A DNA stretch of 64,000 nt from Microbacterium capsulatum (GTDB taxonomy: Bacteria > Actinomycetota > Actinomycetes > Actinomycetales > Microbacteriaceae), in assembly GCF_030865425.1 (NCBI RefSeq), contig NZ_JAVFCB010000001.1, positions 483,482-547,481 of the forward strand, in the 5' to 3' direction. Position numbers and translations under genes: made by a program. Below the pieces are notes generated by a model that searched no databases, was not told the DNA's origin, and saw nothing but the letters and a program-made list of their open reading frames with translations. Of the stretch, positions 46,439 through 60,139 are shown piece by piece (the first letter of the stretch is position 1; each line of letters starts with the position of its first letter).

Positions 46439-47421
46439 GACACCTTCTCGACACCCGCACGCTCGACCACGACACGGCGCTGCAGATCCTCGACGTCGCG
46501 GAGGACATGGCGGACACCCAGTCCCGACAGGTCAAGAAGCTGCCGACCCTGCTCGGCAAGACCGTGGTGAACCTCTTCTTCGAGGACTCCACCCGCACCC
46601 GGATCTCCTTCGAGGCCGCCGCCAAGCGCCTCTCGGCCGACGTCATCAACTTCGCCGCGAAGGGCTCCAGCGTCTCGAAGGGCGAGAGCCTGAAGGACAC
46701 CGCGCAGACCCTGCAGGCCATGGGCGCCGACGCGGTCGTCGTCCGGCACTCCGCCTCGGGCGCTCCGCAGACGCTCGCCACGAGCGGCTGGATCTCGGCC
46801 GGCGTCGTGAACGCCGGGGACGGCACGCACGAGCACCCGACCCAGGCGCTGCTCGACGCGTACACCATCCGCAAGCGGCACTACGGCGCCGACAGCCGCG
46901 GCCGCGACCTGACCGGACTTCGGATCGTCATCGTCGGCGACGTGCTGCACTCCCGGGTGGCCCGCTCGAACGTCTGGCTGCTGTCCACGCTCGGCGCCGA
47001 GGTGACGCTGGTCACGCCGCCGACGCTCATCCCGCAGAACGTCTCGCTCTGGCCCGTCACGGTCCGGTACTCGCTCGACGAGGCGCTGGCCGAGGGCCCG
47101 GACGCCGTGATGATGCTGCGCATCCAGATGGAGCGGATGCACGCCGCGTTCTTCCCGAACGAGCGCGAGTACACGCGTCTCTGGGGCCTCGACGCCGTCC
47201 GCGTCGCCGGCCTTCCTTCCACGAGCATCGTGATGCACCCCGGCCCGATGAACCGCGGGCTGGAGATCTCCAGCGAGGCCGCCGACTCCGCCCGGTCCAC
47301 CGTCCTCGAGCAGGTCGCGAACGGCGTGTCCATCCGGATGGCCGTGCTGTACCTGCTCCTCGCCGGGGAGCGCCCCGCGACGGGCTCAGGCAATGACGAC
47401 ATGAAACGAGGAGACCGATGA
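46435..47421 (+). CDS. pyrB: aspartate carbamoyltransferase catalytic subunit
   Basis: The 328-residue enzyme joins carbamoyl phosphate and aspartate. [13 protein letters not shown] (near residue 45) is the carbamoyl phosphate site, with [11 protein letters not shown] (near 76), [13 protein letters not shown] (near 123) and [12 protein letters not shown] (near 262). No regulatory pyrI follows, as usual in actinobacteria. ATGA overlaps tie it to pyrR and pyrC. Confidence 0.97.
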   Translation: MRHLLDTRTLDHDTALQILDVAEDMADTQSRQVKKLPTLLGKTVVNLFFEDSTRTRISFEAAAKRLSADVINFAAKGSSVSKGESLKDTAQTLQAMGADAVVVRHSASGAPQTLATSGWISAGVVNAGDGTHEHPTQALLDAYTIRKRHYGADSRGRDLTGLRIVIVGDVLHSRVARSNVWLLSTLGAEVTLVTPPTLIPQNVSLWPVTVRYSLDEALAEGPDAVMMLRIQMERMHAAFFPNEREYTRLWGLDAVRVAGLPSTSIVMHPGPMNRGLEISSEAADSARSTVLEQVANGVSIRMAVLYLLLAGERPATGSGNDDMKRGDR

Positions 47422-48737
47422 CCCAGAGCATGATCTTCCGCGGCGCCCGGATCCTCGGCGCCGACTCCGCGGACATCCTCGTCCGCGACGGACGGATCGC
47501 CGAGGTCGGAACCGGTCTGAGCGACGCGGGCGCGCAGGTGATCGACGCGAACGGCCTGGTCGCACTGCCCGGTCTCGTCGACCTGCACACGCACCTCCGC
47601 GAGCCCGGGTACGAGGCCAGCGAGACCGTGCTCTCGGGCACCCGCGCGGCCGCGGCCGGCGGCTTCACCGCCGTGTTCGCGATGCCGAACACCTCGCCCG
47701 TCGCCGACTCCGCCGGAGTGGTCGAGCAGGAGCTCGCCCTCGGCGAGGCCGCCGGCTACGCGACCGTGCAGCCGATCGGCGCGGTCACCGTCGGGCAGAA
47801 GGGCGAGCGGCTCGCCGAGCTCGGCGCGATGGCCTCCTCCCGCGCCAACGTGCGCGTGTTCAGCGACGACGGCTTCTGCGTCTGGGACTCGCTCATCATG
47901 CGCCGTGCCCTGGAGTACGTGAAGGCGTTCGGCGGCGTGATCGCGCAGCATGCGCAGGATCCCCGCCTCACCGAGGGCGCGCAGCTGAACGAGGGATCCG
48001 TGTCCGCGGAGCTCGGCCTCGCGGGCTGGCCGGCGGTCGCCGAGGAGTCGATCATCGCGCGCGACATCCTGCTCGCCGAGCACGTCGGATCCCGCCTGCA
48101 CGTGTGCCATCTGTCCACCGCCGGCTCCGTCGAGCTGATCCGCTGGGCGAAGAAGCGCGGCGTCGCGGTCACCGCCGAGGTCACCCCGCACCACCTGCTC
48201 CTCACCGACGAGCTGGCCCGCGGCTACGACGCCCGGTACAAGGTCAACCCGCCGCTGCGCACCCAGGAGGACGTGCTCGCGGTGCGCGAGGGCCTCGCGG
48301 ACGGCACGATCGACATCGTCGCGACTGACCACGCCCCGCACCCCAGCGAGGCGAAGGCGTGCGAGTGGCAGGCCGCCGCGAACGGCATGGTGGGTCTGGA
48401 GAGCGCGCTGCGCGTCGTGCACCAGTCGATGGTGGAGACCGGCCTGCTCGGCTGGGACGACGTCGCCCGCGTGATGAGCGCCGCCCCGGCGCGGATCGGC
48501 TCGCTCGCCGGCCACGGCACCCCGATCGCCGCCGGTCAGCCGGCCGAGTTCACCCTCTACGACGCGGACGCGCGAGGCGTGTTCACCGAGTCCGACCTGC
48601 ACGGCCAGAGCGTCAACTCGCCGTACCTGGGCAGGCCGCTGCCGGGGCGCGTCGTCTGGACGGTGCATCGCGGCTACGTCACCCTCGCCGACGGCGCGCT
48701 GGCGGAGCTTCGCGAGACCCGGGGACAGCTCGCTTGA
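47418..48737 (+). CDS. pyrC: dihydroorotase (class I)
   Basis: The 439-residue amidohydrolase closes carbamoyl aspartate to dihydroorotate. Metal ligands are visible in [12 protein letters not shown] (near residue 55), [18 protein letters not shown] (near 173), [11 protein letters not shown] (near 229) and ATDHAPH (near 300). The [14 protein letters not shown] stretch is typical of the class. ATGA overlap with pyrB; a TTG-start gene overlaps its stop. Confidence 0.96.
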   Translation: MTQSMIFRGARILGADSADILVRDGRIAEVGTGLSDAGAQVIDANGLVALPGLVDLHTHLREPGYEASETVLSGTRAAAAGGFTAVFAMPNTSPVADSAGVVEQELALGEAAGYATVQPIGAVTVGQKGERLAELGAMASSRANVRVFSDDGFCVWDSLIMRRALEYVKAFGGVIAQHAQDPRLTEGAQLNEGSVSAELGLAGWPAVAEESIIARDILLAEHVGSRLHVCHLSTAGSVELIRWAKKRGVAVTAEVTPHHLLLTDELARGYDARYKVNPPLRTQEDVLAVREGLADGTIDIVATDHAPHPSEAKACEWQAAANGMVGLESALRVVHQSMVETGLLGWDDVARVMSAAPARIGSLAGHGTPIAAGQPAEFTLYDADARGVFTESDLHGQSVNSPYLGRPLPGRVVWTVHRGYVTLADGALAELRETRGQLA

Positions 48738-49249
48738 ACCAGCAGATCGCCGGCGCCGTCGTCCTCGCCGTCGCCGTGGTGCTGATCCTCGGCGGCGTGT
48801 GGGCCTGGCGCGCGCGGCTCCGCCGCGACTCCGGACTCACCGCCCCGCTCGGCGTGCCCGAGCACGCCGAGGTCACCGCCCGTTACGAGACGCTCTACGT
48901 CGCGACCACCCGACACGACGAGTCGCTCGAACGCGTCGCGATCCGCCCGCTCGTCTACCGCGCCCGCGGCGAGCTCGCGATCACGGATCGCGGTGCCGCC
49001 CTCGGCCTGGACGGCGCGCCGACCGTGTTCCTCGCCTCCTCGCGGCTCGTCGCCGCCGAGCGGGCCACCGTCACGATCGACCGCGTCGTCGAGCCGGGCG
49101 GCCTGATCCGCCTCGCCTGGCGCCTCGACGACGGCACCGTCGTCGACAGCTATCTCCGCATGACGGGCGATCTGGGCAACACCGACGTCCAGACCGCCGC
49201 CCTGACCGACCTGCAGCGCCTCTGCGCCGCGCCCGACACAGGAAAGTAA
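48734..49249 (+). CDS. conserved membrane protein between pyrC and carA
   Basis: The 171-residue protein has one N-terminal membrane helix ([20 protein letters not shown]) and a soluble domain of beta strands that resembles the PH-like fold predicted for this family. The same gene sits between pyrC and carA in mycobacteria and streptomycetes. Function is unknown; conservation suggests a link to pyrimidine or membrane metabolism. The TTG start at 48734 overlaps the pyrC stop. Confidence 0.8.
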   Translation: MNQQIAGAVVLAVAVVLILGGVWAWRARLRRDSGLTAPLGVPEHAEVTARYETLYVATTRHDESLERVAIRPLVYRARGELAITDRGAALGLDGAPTVFLASSRLVAAERATVTIDRVVEPGGLIRLAWRLDDGTVVDSYLRMTGDLGNTDVQTAALTDLQRLCAAPDTGK

Positions 49250-49253
49250 TCCC

Positions 49254-50419
49254 ATGACCGATTCCTCACGCCCGGGGAACCACACCACCGCCCACGCGGT
49301 CCTCGTCCTCGAGGACGGCACACGCCATACCGGCCGCGCTTACGGCGCGCTCGGGACGACGCTCGGCGAGGTCGTCTTCGCCACCGGCATGTCCGGCTAC
49401 CAGGAGACGCTCACCGACCCGTCCTACGCCGGCCAGATCGTGCTGCAGACCGCACCCCACATCGGCAACACCGGCATGAACGACGAGGACCCCGAGTCCC
49501 GCCGCATCTGGGTCGCCGGCTACATCGTGCGCGACCCCTCGCGCGTCGTGTCGAACTGGCGCGCCGACGGCTCGCTCGACGAGAGCCTCGTCCGCGACGG
49601 CATCGTCGGGATCAGCGGGATCGACACCCGCGCGATCACCCGGCACATCCGGTCTGCGGGATCCATGCGCGGCGGCATCTTCTCCGGCGCCGACGCGGCC
49701 CTCGACCCCGAGGAGCAGCTGCGCCGGGTGACCGAGGCGCCCGAGATGACCGGGCAGAACCTGTCCGCCGCCGTCTCGGTCGAGAGCGTGCAGGTGACGC
49801 CGGCGACGGGGGAGCGGATCGGCAACCTCGCCGTGCTCGACCTCGGCGTCAAGCAGTCCACGCTCGACAACCTCGCCGCCCGCGGCTTCGACGTGCACGT
49901 GCTGCCGCAGTCGTCGACGTTCGCGGACATCGCCGCGATCGAGCCGGTCGCGGTGTTCTATTCGAACGGCCCGGGGGATCCCTCCGCGTCCGACGCGCAG
50001 GTCGCCGTGCTCCGCGAGGTGCTCGACGCCGGGCTGCCGTACTTCGGCATCTGCTTCGGCAACCAGCTGTTCGGCCGGGCGCTGGGCCTCGGCACCTACA
50101 AGCTCACGTTCGGCCACCGCGGCATCAACCAGCCGGTGCTCGACAAGGCCACCGGTCGGGTCGAGATCACCGCGCACAACCACGGCTTCGCGGTCGAGGC
50201 GCCGATCGACGGCTCGTTCGACAGCCCGAACGGCTACGGCAAGGTCGAGGTCAGCCACGTCGGCCTGAACGACCACGTCGTCGAGGGCCTGCGGGCGCTC
50301 GACATCCCGGCGTTCTCGGTGCAGTACCACCCCGAGGCCGCGGCCGGCCCGCACGACGCCAACTACCTGTTCGACCGCTTCCGAGATCTGGTGCTCGAGA
50401 CCCGGAAGGCGGTGAACTG

Positions 50420-50420
<1 letters not shown>
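49254..50420 (+). CDS. carA: carbamoyl-phosphate synthase small subunit
   Basis: The 388-residue glutaminase subunit supplies ammonia to CarB. The N-terminal domain ([41 protein letters not shown]) is followed by the class I amidotransferase domain. Its nucleophile Cys is in [17 protein letters not shown] (near residue 267) and the His/Glu pair in [14 protein letters not shown] (near 357). It overlaps carB by one base (TGATG). Confidence 0.97.
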
Positions 50421-53703
<3,283 letters not shown>

Positions 53704-53707
<4 letters not shown>

Positions 53708-54549
53708 CGGAGACGTTCGGAGAACGGCTGAGGGGCGTCCTGGACGCCCGGGGGCCGCTGTGCGTGGGGATCGACCCGCACGCGGCGCTCCTGGACGCGT
53801 GGGGTCTGCCGCAGACGGCGGACGGCGTCCGCTCCTTCGGCCTCGCGGTCGTCGAGGCGGCCGCGGGCCGCGTCGGCATCGTGAAGCCGCAGGTGTCGTT
53901 CTTCGAGCGCTTCGGATCCCGCGGGTTCGCGGCCCTCGAGGACGTCACGGCGTCCGCGCGGGCCGCGGGCCTGCTCGTCGTCGCCGACGCCAAGCGCGGC
54001 GACATCGGCACGACCATGGCCGGCTACGCGCAGGCCTGGCTCGAGCCGGGTGCGCCGCTCGAGGCCGATGCGCTGACGATCAGCCCGTACCTGGGCGGCG
54101 GCTCGCTCAGCGAGGCCATCTCGCGCGCGCTGCCCGTCGGCAAGGGCGTGTTCGTCCTCGCCGCGACGAGCAACCCCGAGGGGGCGAGCGTCCAGCAGGC
54201 GCGGACCGCGAACGCGGGGGAGACCGTGGCCCTGCGGGTCACGCGCGACGTGACCGCCCTGGACGATGCCGCGGAGGGCGTGCTGGGCTCGGTCGGGCTC
54301 GTCGTCGGCGCGACGATCGACCGATCCGACTTCGCCCTCGACGACGAGACGCTGCGCACGGTGCCGCTGCTCGCCCCCGGATTCGGCGCCCAGGGCGCGA
54401 CGCCCGAGGATCTGCGCGCCAGATTCGGTACGCTGGCAGGTAACGTCCTGGCCTCCGAGAGCCGGAGCATCCTGTCCGCCGGCCCGGACCGGATCGCAGC
54501 GACGATCGATGAGCGCGCCGCGCGATATCAGGAGGTCATGGGTGGTTGA
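53704..54549 (+). CDS. pyrF: orotidine 5'-phosphate decarboxylase (actinobacterial type 2)
   Basis: The 281-residue TIM-barrel enzyme makes [37 protein letters not shown] (near residue 60) and the catalytic [14 protein letters not shown] (near 98) identify the long, subfamily-2 form used by actinobacteria. It is the last pyr gene; pyrD, the dihydroorotate dehydrogenase, is not in this window. The gmk fusion gene starts eight bases before its stop. Confidence 0.96.
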
Positions 54550-55456
54550 ACCGGCGAAGCGCACGGTGCCCGAGGTGGACCGTGCTGCCGCGGCACGACG
54601 CGCAGTGGAGCGCCGCCGCGCCCGTGCGTCGCTCAAGCGCGATCTGAGCATGCGCGTCGTCGCCCCGCAGGACGTCCTGACGTCCGCCGCGGCGGATCCC
54701 GAGTCCACCGCGGGCTCGCTCCGGGTGCCGGACTTCCTCACCGCCCTGCCCGCGATCGGCGCCGGCAAGCGCGACCGGATCCTCGCCGAGCTGCAGATCT
54801 CGCCCGTCAAGCGCCTGGGCGGCCTCGGCCGGCGCCAGCACGACGCCCTGCGCACGTGGCTGGACACGCGGTTCCCGCTGCCCCTGCCGCGCGCGGACCG
54901 CAGCCGCCTGCTCGTCCTGGCCGGCCCCACCGCGGTCGGCAAGGGCACCGTCGCCGCGCACATCCGGGAGAACCACCCCGAGATCCACCTCTCCGTGTCC
55001 GCCACCACGCGCGCCCCGCGCCCGGGCGAGCAGAACGGCGTGCACTACTACTTCGTCGACGACGCCGAGTTCGACCGGATGATCGCCGAGGGCGAGCTGC
55101 TCGAGCACGCCACGGTGCACAACAAGTTCCGCTACGGCACCCCGCGCGGCCCGATCGAGGAGGCGCTCGCGGACGGCAGGACCGTTCTGCTCGAGATCGA
55201 CCTGCAGGGCGCGCGTCAGGTGCGCGCCGCGGATCCCTCCGCCAATCTGGTGTTCCTGCTGCCACCGTCGTGGGACGAACTGGTCAACCGACTGGTCGGC
55301 CGCGGCACCGAGGACGCCGAGGAGCGGGCCCGTCGACTGCGCACCGCGAAGGTCGAACTGGCCTCCCAGAGCGAGTTCGACCACCGCGTCGTGAACGAGG
55401 ACGTCGCGACCGCCGCCCGCGAGGTCGTAGAATTGACCTCAGACTCTGCGCGCTGA
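54542..55456 (+). CDS. gmk: mIHF-guanylate kinase fusion protein
   Basis: The 304-residue protein has about 110 extra N-terminal residues. They match actinobacterial integration host factor (mIHF): [20 protein letters not shown], then [22 protein letters not shown] and [18 protein letters not shown]. Guanylate kinase follows, with Walker [10 protein letters not shown] (128-136), [21 protein letters not shown] (GMP site, near 149) and [13 protein letters not shown]. mIHF and gmk are separate neighbouring genes in streptomycetes and mycobacteria. The frame is continuous with no internal stop. The GTG start at 54542 overlaps pyrF by eight bases. Confidence 0.9.
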   Translation: MVEPAKRTVPEVDRAAAARRAVERRRARASLKRDLSMRVVAPQDVLTSAAADPESTAGSLRVPDFLTALPAIGAGKRDRILAELQISPVKRLGGLGRRQHDALRTWLDTRFPLPLPRADRSRLLVLAGPTAVGKGTVAAHIRENHPEIHLSVSATTRAPRPGEQNGVHYYFVDDAEFDRMIAEGELLEHATVHNKFRYGTPRGPIEEALADGRTVLLEIDLQGARQVRAADPSANLVFLLPPSWDELVNRLVGRGTEDAEERARRLRTAKVELASQSEFDHRVVNEDVATAAREVVELTSDSAR

Positions 55457-55519
55457 CGTCATTCGGCGCGCCCGAACCCTTCTCGCGACCATGCGTCGCC
55501 CGAATCAGGAGGTCCACCC

Positions 55520-55774
55520 ATGGCCGGAACCAACCAGGGCATCATCGACCCGCCGATCGACAATCTGCTCGAGCGTGTCGAGTCCAAGTACGAGCTCGTG
55601 ATCTACGCGGCCAAGCGCGCGCGTCAGATCAACGACTACTACTCCGACCTGCACGAGGGCAACCTCTTCGACAACGTGGGCCCGCTGGTCGACTCCTCGG
55701 TCGAGGACAAGCCGCTCACCATCGCGCTGCACGAGATCAACGAGGACAAGCTCCGCATCCGCCACGCGGAGTGA
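55520..55774 (+). CDS. rpoZ: RNA polymerase omega subunit
   Basis: The 84-residue subunit supports beta-prime folding. [28 protein letters not shown]-type [13 protein letters not shown], and the C-terminal [17 protein letters not shown] are the actinobacterial omega motifs. GGAGGT precedes the ATG at 55520. The usual next gene in this order, coaBC (dfp), is absent; a hairpin and then metK follow. Confidence 0.95.
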   Translation: MAGTNQGIIDPPIDNLLERVESKYELVIYAAKRARQINDYYSDLHEGNLFDNVGPLVDSSVEDKPLTIALHEINEDKLRIRHAE

Positions 55775-55799
55775 GCTGAACCTCTCTGCATCACTCTGG

Positions 55800-55836
55800 G
55801 GAGCCGTCGTCATCCCGTCCGGATGTCGGCGGCTCC
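55800..55836 (+). terminator. hairpin after rpoZ
   Basis: GGAGCCG (55800-55806) pairs with CGGCTCC (55830-55836), with CATCC/GGATG pairing inside. It probably ends the pyr-gmk-rpoZ transcript. A CATACT box just after it (55838-55843) may start metK. Confidence 0.55.
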
Positions 55837-55918
55837 GTCCATACTGGGGACCGGCGCACCGCCCGGTCCGTCATCCGCGGAGCACCTGCCCGCGACCCGG
55901 CACATCTAGGGAGCACCG

Positions 55919-57115
55919 ATGAGCGCGCTGCGTCTGTTCACCTCCGAGTCCGTTACCGAGGGCCACCCGGACAAGATCTGCGACCAGATCTCGGACTCGA
56001 TCCTGGACGGGCTGCTCGCGGTGGACACCGGCGCACGCGTCGCGGTGGAGACGCTCGTCACCACCGGTCTCGTGCACGTGGCGGGAGAGATCCGCACCGA
56101 GGGGTACGTCGACATCCCCACGATCGTCCGCGACGTGGTGAACGGCATCGGCTACACCTCCAGCGACCTCGGGTTCGACGGCTCGTCCTGCGGCGTGAGC
56201 GTGTCCGTGGGCGAGCAGTCCTCCGACATCGCGAGCGGCGTCGACCATGCGCTGGAGAACCGCGAGGGCGGATCCGAGGATCCGCGTGACCTCCTCGGCG
56301 CGGGCGACCAGGGCATCATGTTCGGCTTCGCCACCACCGAGACCCCGCAGCTCATGCCGATGGCGGCATGGACCGCGCACCGGCTGTCGGAGCGGCTCAC
56401 CGAGGTGCGCCGCGACGGCACGCTGCCGTTCCTGCGCCCCGACGGCAAGACCCAAGTCACGCTCGGCTACGACGGGTTCACCCCGAAGACGGTGGACGCA
56501 GTCGTCCTCTCGACGCAGCATCACCCCGACGTCTCGCAGGACGAGCTGAAGGCCCTCGTGCGCGCGCACGTGATCGACCCGGTCCTCGCCACGACCGGGC
56601 TCGACCTCGACGGTCTGAAGGACCCCTACATCAACCCGGCCGGCCCGTTCGTGATCGGCGGTCCCAAGGGCGACGCGGGCCTCACCGGCCGCAAGATCAT
56701 CATCGACACCTACGGCGGTGCGGCACGCCACGGCGGCGGCGCGTTCAGCGGCAAGGATCCGTCCAAGGTCGACCGGTCCGGCGCCTATGCGATGCGCTGG
56801 GTCGCGAAGAACGCCGTGGCCGCCGGGCTCGCGGAGCGCCTCGAGGTGCAGGTCGCGTACGCGATCGGCGTCGCGCACCCCGTGGGCCTCTACGTGGAGA
56901 CCTTCGGCACCGGCAAGGTCGACGACGACGTGATCACCCGCGCGATCCGCGAGGTCTTCGACCTGCGCCCGCAGGCGATCATCGAGGAGCTGGACCTGCT
57001 CCGCCCGATCTACCGGCAGACCGCCGCGTACGGACACTTCGGCCGCGAACTGCCCGAATTCACCTGGGAGCAGACCACCCGCGCCGAGGACCTGCGCCGC
57101 GCCGCGGGCCTCTGA
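55919..57115 (+). CDS. metK: S-adenosylmethionine synthetase
   Basis: The 398-residue enzyme makes SAM from methionine and [22 protein letters not shown] (near residue 8), [12 protein letters not shown] (near 127), the [21 protein letters not shown] loop (near 248) and [19 protein letters not shown] (near 273) are the signature motifs. The leader of roughly 70 bases shows no recognisable SAM riboswitch. priA starts 22 bases after the stop. Confidence 0.98.
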   Translation: MSALRLFTSESVTEGHPDKICDQISDSILDGLLAVDTGARVAVETLVTTGLVHVAGEIRTEGYVDIPTIVRDVVNGIGYTSSDLGFDGSSCGVSVSVGEQSSDIASGVDHALENREGGSEDPRDLLGAGDQGIMFGFATTETPQLMPMAAWTAHRLSERLTEVRRDGTLPFLRPDGKTQVTLGYDGFTPKTVDAVVLSTQHHPDVSQDELKALVRAHVIDPVLATTGLDLDGLKDPYINPAGPFVIGGPKGDAGLTGRKIIIDTYGGAARHGGGAFSGKDPSKVDRSGAYAMRWVAKNAVAAGLAERLEVQVAYAIGVAHPVGLYVETFGTGKVDDDVITRAIREVFDLRPQAIIEELDLLRPIYRQTAAYGHFGRELPEFTWEQTTRAEDLRRAAGL

Positions 57116-57137
57116 CGCCCCCTCCCCGGATCCGTCG

Positions 57138-59171
57138 ATGAGCCGGCCGATCGCGCGCGTCCTGCTGGACTCGCCGGTGCCGCAGCTGGACCGGCTGTTC
57201 GACTACGAGATCCCGGCCGAGCTGATCGCCGACGCGGTCCCGGGCGTGCGCGTACGCGTGCCGCTGCGCTCCGCGGGTCGGATGATCGACGCCTACATCG
57301 TCGAGCTCGGCACGGAGCAGGATCCGGCGCGCACCCTCGCCGAGATCGACACGGTCGTGTCCGCGGCGCGCGTGCTGCCGGAGCGCCTGCACTCCCTCGC
57401 ACGGCGCGTCGCCGACCGTGCGGCGGGAAGCGCGTCGGACGTGCTGCGGCTCATCGTGCCGAAGCGGCAGGTCCGCGTGGAGAAGGCCTGGCTCGCGGCC
57501 GGAGCGGAGCAGCCCGGCGAGCCGTCGACGGATGACGCGGACACGACCGGCGAGCCGTCGACGGATGACGCGGACACGACCGGCGACACTGAAGAGGCCC
57601 GTGCCCGGTTCGAGCCGGCAGCGGCCGTCGCGGCGACGATCGCCGCCTACGCCGGTCTCGCCGAGGTGCTCGCCGAGAACGAGCGGGCCGCCGTCGAGGC
57701 GATCCCGCAGCCCGGCGCCGATGGGCATCCGGAGTGGTCGCGGCTGCTGGCCGCGGTCGGCGCCCGGACGCTCGCTGACGGCTCCTCGGCGATCCTCGTC
57801 GTGCCCGACTACCGCGATCTGGACGTGCTCCTCGCGGCGCTCGAGGCACTCGCGCCGGGGGCGCCGGTCGCGCGCCTGGACTCCCGGCAGAGCAACCCGG
57901 ACCGGTACCGCGCCTACCTGCGCACGCTGGAGGACGCACCCTGCATCGTCGTCGGGAACCGCTCCGCCGTGTATGCGCCCGTCGCGGCGGGCCTCGTCGC
58001 GATCTGGGACGACGGCGACAGTCTGCTCGCCGAACCCCTCGCGCCCGGCGTGCACGCGCGCGATGCCGCCCTGCTGCGGCAGGAGCGGGAGGGATCCGTG
58101 CTGCTCTTCGCCGGGCACACGCGGACCACCGACGTGGAGCGTCTCGTCGAGGGGGGCTGGATCCGATCCGTCACGGCGGAGCGGAGGGTGCTGCCGCGCG
58201 TCGTGCTGGATTCGCCCGAGGACCTCGATCGCCGCGGTCAGCGTCTGCCGTCCCGCGCGTTCCTGACCGCGCGCGAGGCCGCGAGGACCGGTCCGGTGCT
58301 GCTGCAGGTGGCCCGCCCCGGCTTCTCGCCGACCCTCGTCTGCGCGTCCTGCCGGGCCCCCGCCCGCTGCCGCGCCTGCGGCGGCCCCCTCGGGGCGGCG
58401 CATCGCGGGGCGACCCCGGTGTGCGCCTGGTGCGGCCGCGCCGCACGCTCCTGGGCCTGCGGATCGTGTGGCGGCGAGACCGTGCGCCTGGCCGCCTCGG
58501 GCAGCGAACGCACCGCCGAGGAGCTCGGTCGCGCGTTTCCGGGCATCCGGGTGATCGTCGCCGACGGCGCGCACCCGGTCGAGCGTGTGGACGCGAGACC
58601 GGCCCTCGTCGTGGCGACCCGAGGCGCCGAACCTCAGGCGGAGGGCGGCTACCGCGCGGTGGTGCTGCTGGACGGATCCCGGATGCTGCAGGCGCCGGAG
58701 CTGCGGATCGGCGAGTCCTGCCTGCGGTGGTGGTCGAACGCCGCCGCCCTCGCCGCGCCCGGCGCGCCGATCCACCTCGTCGGCGTGGACGGCGGCGTGG
58801 CCCGGGCCCTGGCGACCTGGTCCCAGCCGGCGTACGCGCGCAGCGAGCTCGCCGAGCGCGCGCCGCTGCGGATGCCGCCGGCCGTGCGCGTGGCGCAGCT
58901 GGAGGGGACGGGCCCCGGGGTGCGCCGTGCCCTCGAGGACATCGCCGCGCTGAAGCTGCCCTCGGACGCCGTGCTGGGCCCCATCCCGATCGAGGGCGAG
59001 GACGAACGGGAGCGCGCGCTCGTGCGGTTCCCGTACGCCGACGGCACCCGGGTCGCGGAGACGCTCCGGGCGGCCGTCGTGGCCGAGGCGACGGGGCGCC
59101 GCCGGGGTCGCGGACGCACGGCACGGACTACGCTCTCGGTGAGGCTCGACGTCATCGAACCCGACCTCTGA
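57138..59171 (+). CDS. priA: primosomal protein N' (PriA), degenerate helicase
   Basis: The 677-residue protein has the PriA 3'-DNA-binding N-terminus (RVLLDSPVPQLDRLFDYEIP) and the zinc-binding Cys region, CASCRAPARCRACGG through CAWCGRAARSWACGSCGG (near residues 400-440). No Walker A GxGKT is present; ILVVPDYRDLDVLLAAL stands where the motor lobe should lie. Actinobacterial PriA proteins are generally described as lacking helicase residues, so it probably loads the replisome without unwinding. A 33-bp tandem repeat sits in a linker near residue 130. Confidence 0.9.
   Translation: MSRPIARVLLDSPVPQLDRLFDYEIPAELIADAVPGVRVRVPLRSAGRMIDAYIVELGTEQDPARTLAEIDTVVSAARVLPERLHSLARRVADRAAGSASDVLRLIVPKRQVRVEKAWLAAGAEQPGEPSTDDADTTGEPSTDDADTTGDTEEARARFEPAAAVAATIAAYAGLAEVLAENERAAVEAIPQPGADGHPEWSRLLAAVGARTLADGSSAILVVPDYRDLDVLLAALEALAPGAPVARLDSRQSNPDRYRAYLRTLEDAPCIVVGNRSAVYAPVAAGLVAIWDDGDSLLAEPLAPGVHARDAALLRQEREGSVLLFAGHTRTTDVERLVEGGWIRSVTAERRVLPRVVLDSPEDLDRRGQRLPSRAFLTAREAARTGPVLLQVARPGFSPTLVCASCRAPARCRACGGPLGAAHRGATPVCAWCGRAARSWACGSCGGETVRLAASGSERTAEELGRAFPGIRVIVADGAHPVERVDARPALVVATRGAEPQAEGGYRAVVLLDGSRMLQAPELRIGESCLRWWSNAAALAAPGAPIHLVGVDGGVARALATWSQPAYARSELAERAPLRMPPAVRVAQLEGTGPGVRRALEDIAALKLPSDAVLGPIPIEGEDERERALVRFPYADGTRVAETLRAAVVAEATGRRRGRGRTARTTLSVRLDVIEPDL
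57517..57582 (+). repeat. 33-bp tandem duplication inside priA
   Basis: Two exact 33-base units (57517-57549, 57550-57582) encode two copies of GEPSTDDADTT in an acidic linker. Exact identity suggests a recent duplication, and the length keeps the frame. Confidence 0.85.
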
Positions 59172-59212
59172 TCCGCCAGGACCACCCGCTCCACCCCTTC
59201 CGAAGGACCTTC

Positions 59213-60139
59213 ATGCGCCTCGTCTTCGCCGGCACCCCGGCGGCCGCCGTCCCCACACTCCGCCGGCTCGCGGCCGAGCACGAGATCGTCGCGGTCGTCA
59301 CCCGACCGGACGCCCCGCTGGGGCGCAAGCGGATCCTCACCCCGTCGCCGGTCGCGCAGGAGGCGGAGGCTCTCGGGATCCACGTCATCAAGGCCGCCCG
59401 GCTCGACGAGGACGCCACCGGCCGCATCGCGGCGCTGCGCCCGGAGCTCGGCGTCATCGTCGCCTACGGGGGGCTCGTGCGCGAACCGCTCCTGAGCACC
59501 CCGGCGCACGGCTGGATCAACCTGCACTTCTCGCTGCTGCCGGCCTGGCGCGGCGCCGCGCCCGTGCAGCGCGCCCTCATCGCCGGCGACGCCGAACTGG
59601 GGGCGACCGTGTTCCAGCTGGTCCCGGCGCTCGACGCCGGCGCCGTGCACGCCGTACAGGTCTTCCCGGTCGCCGACGACGCCACCGCCGACGACGCGCT
59701 CGCCTCCCTCGCCGAGGACGGCGCGGGGCTCACCGCCGCGGCGGTCGCGGCGATCGCCGCCGGCACCGCCCGCCCCGTCCCGCAGGAGGGCGAGCCGACG
59801 CACGCCGCAAAGCTCGATCTGTCCGACGGGCTGCTGGACTGGACCGAGCCCGCTGCGGCCGTGTTCGCCCGCTACCGGGGCGTGACGAGCGAGCCGGGCG
59901 CGCACACCACGATCGACGGCGCCCCGCTCAAGGTGCGCGAACTGGCCCGGGCCGCCGACGCGGATCCGCTCGCGCCGGGGGAGCTCCGCGGCGTCAAGCG
60001 CGGTGTGCTCGTGGGCACCGCGACCGACCCGCTGCTGCTCGTGCGCGTCCAGCCCGCGGGCAGACCGGTGATGGCCGCGGCGGACTGGTTCCGCGGTCTG
60101 CGCGCCGGCGCCGGCTCGACCGTGCGGCTCGGCGCATGA
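59213..60139 (+). CDS. fmt: methionyl-tRNA formyltransferase
   Basis: The 308-residue enzyme formylates initiator Met-tRNA. MRLVFAGTPAAAVPTLRRL, the catalytic NLHFSLLPAWRGAAPVQRAL (near residue 103) and a C-terminal OB domain are visible. The ATG at 59213 has CGAAGGACC upstream. def, the deformylase, is not beside it here. It overlaps rsmB by four bases (ATGA). Confidence 0.97.
   Translation: MRLVFAGTPAAAVPTLRRLAAEHEIVAVVTRPDAPLGRKRILTPSPVAQEAEALGIHVIKAARLDEDATGRIAALRPELGVIVAYGGLVREPLLSTPAHGWINLHFSLLPAWRGAAPVQRALIAGDAELGATVFQLVPALDAGAVHAVQVFPVADDATADDALASLAEDGAGLTAAAVAAIAAGTARPVPQEGEPTHAAKLDLSDGLLDWTEPAAAVFARYRGVTSEPGAHTTIDGAPLKVRELARAADADPLAPGELRGVKRGVLVGTATDPLLLVRVQPAGRPVMAAADWFRGLRAGAGSTVRLGA

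Noticed and set aside
55837..55918. SAM riboswitch before metK
   Set aside because: No conserved SAM-I, SAM-II or SAM-IV core can be seen in the short leader.
57517..57582. CRISPR-like repeat
   Set aside because: Two directly abutting coding units without spacers; it is a tandem duplication in priA.
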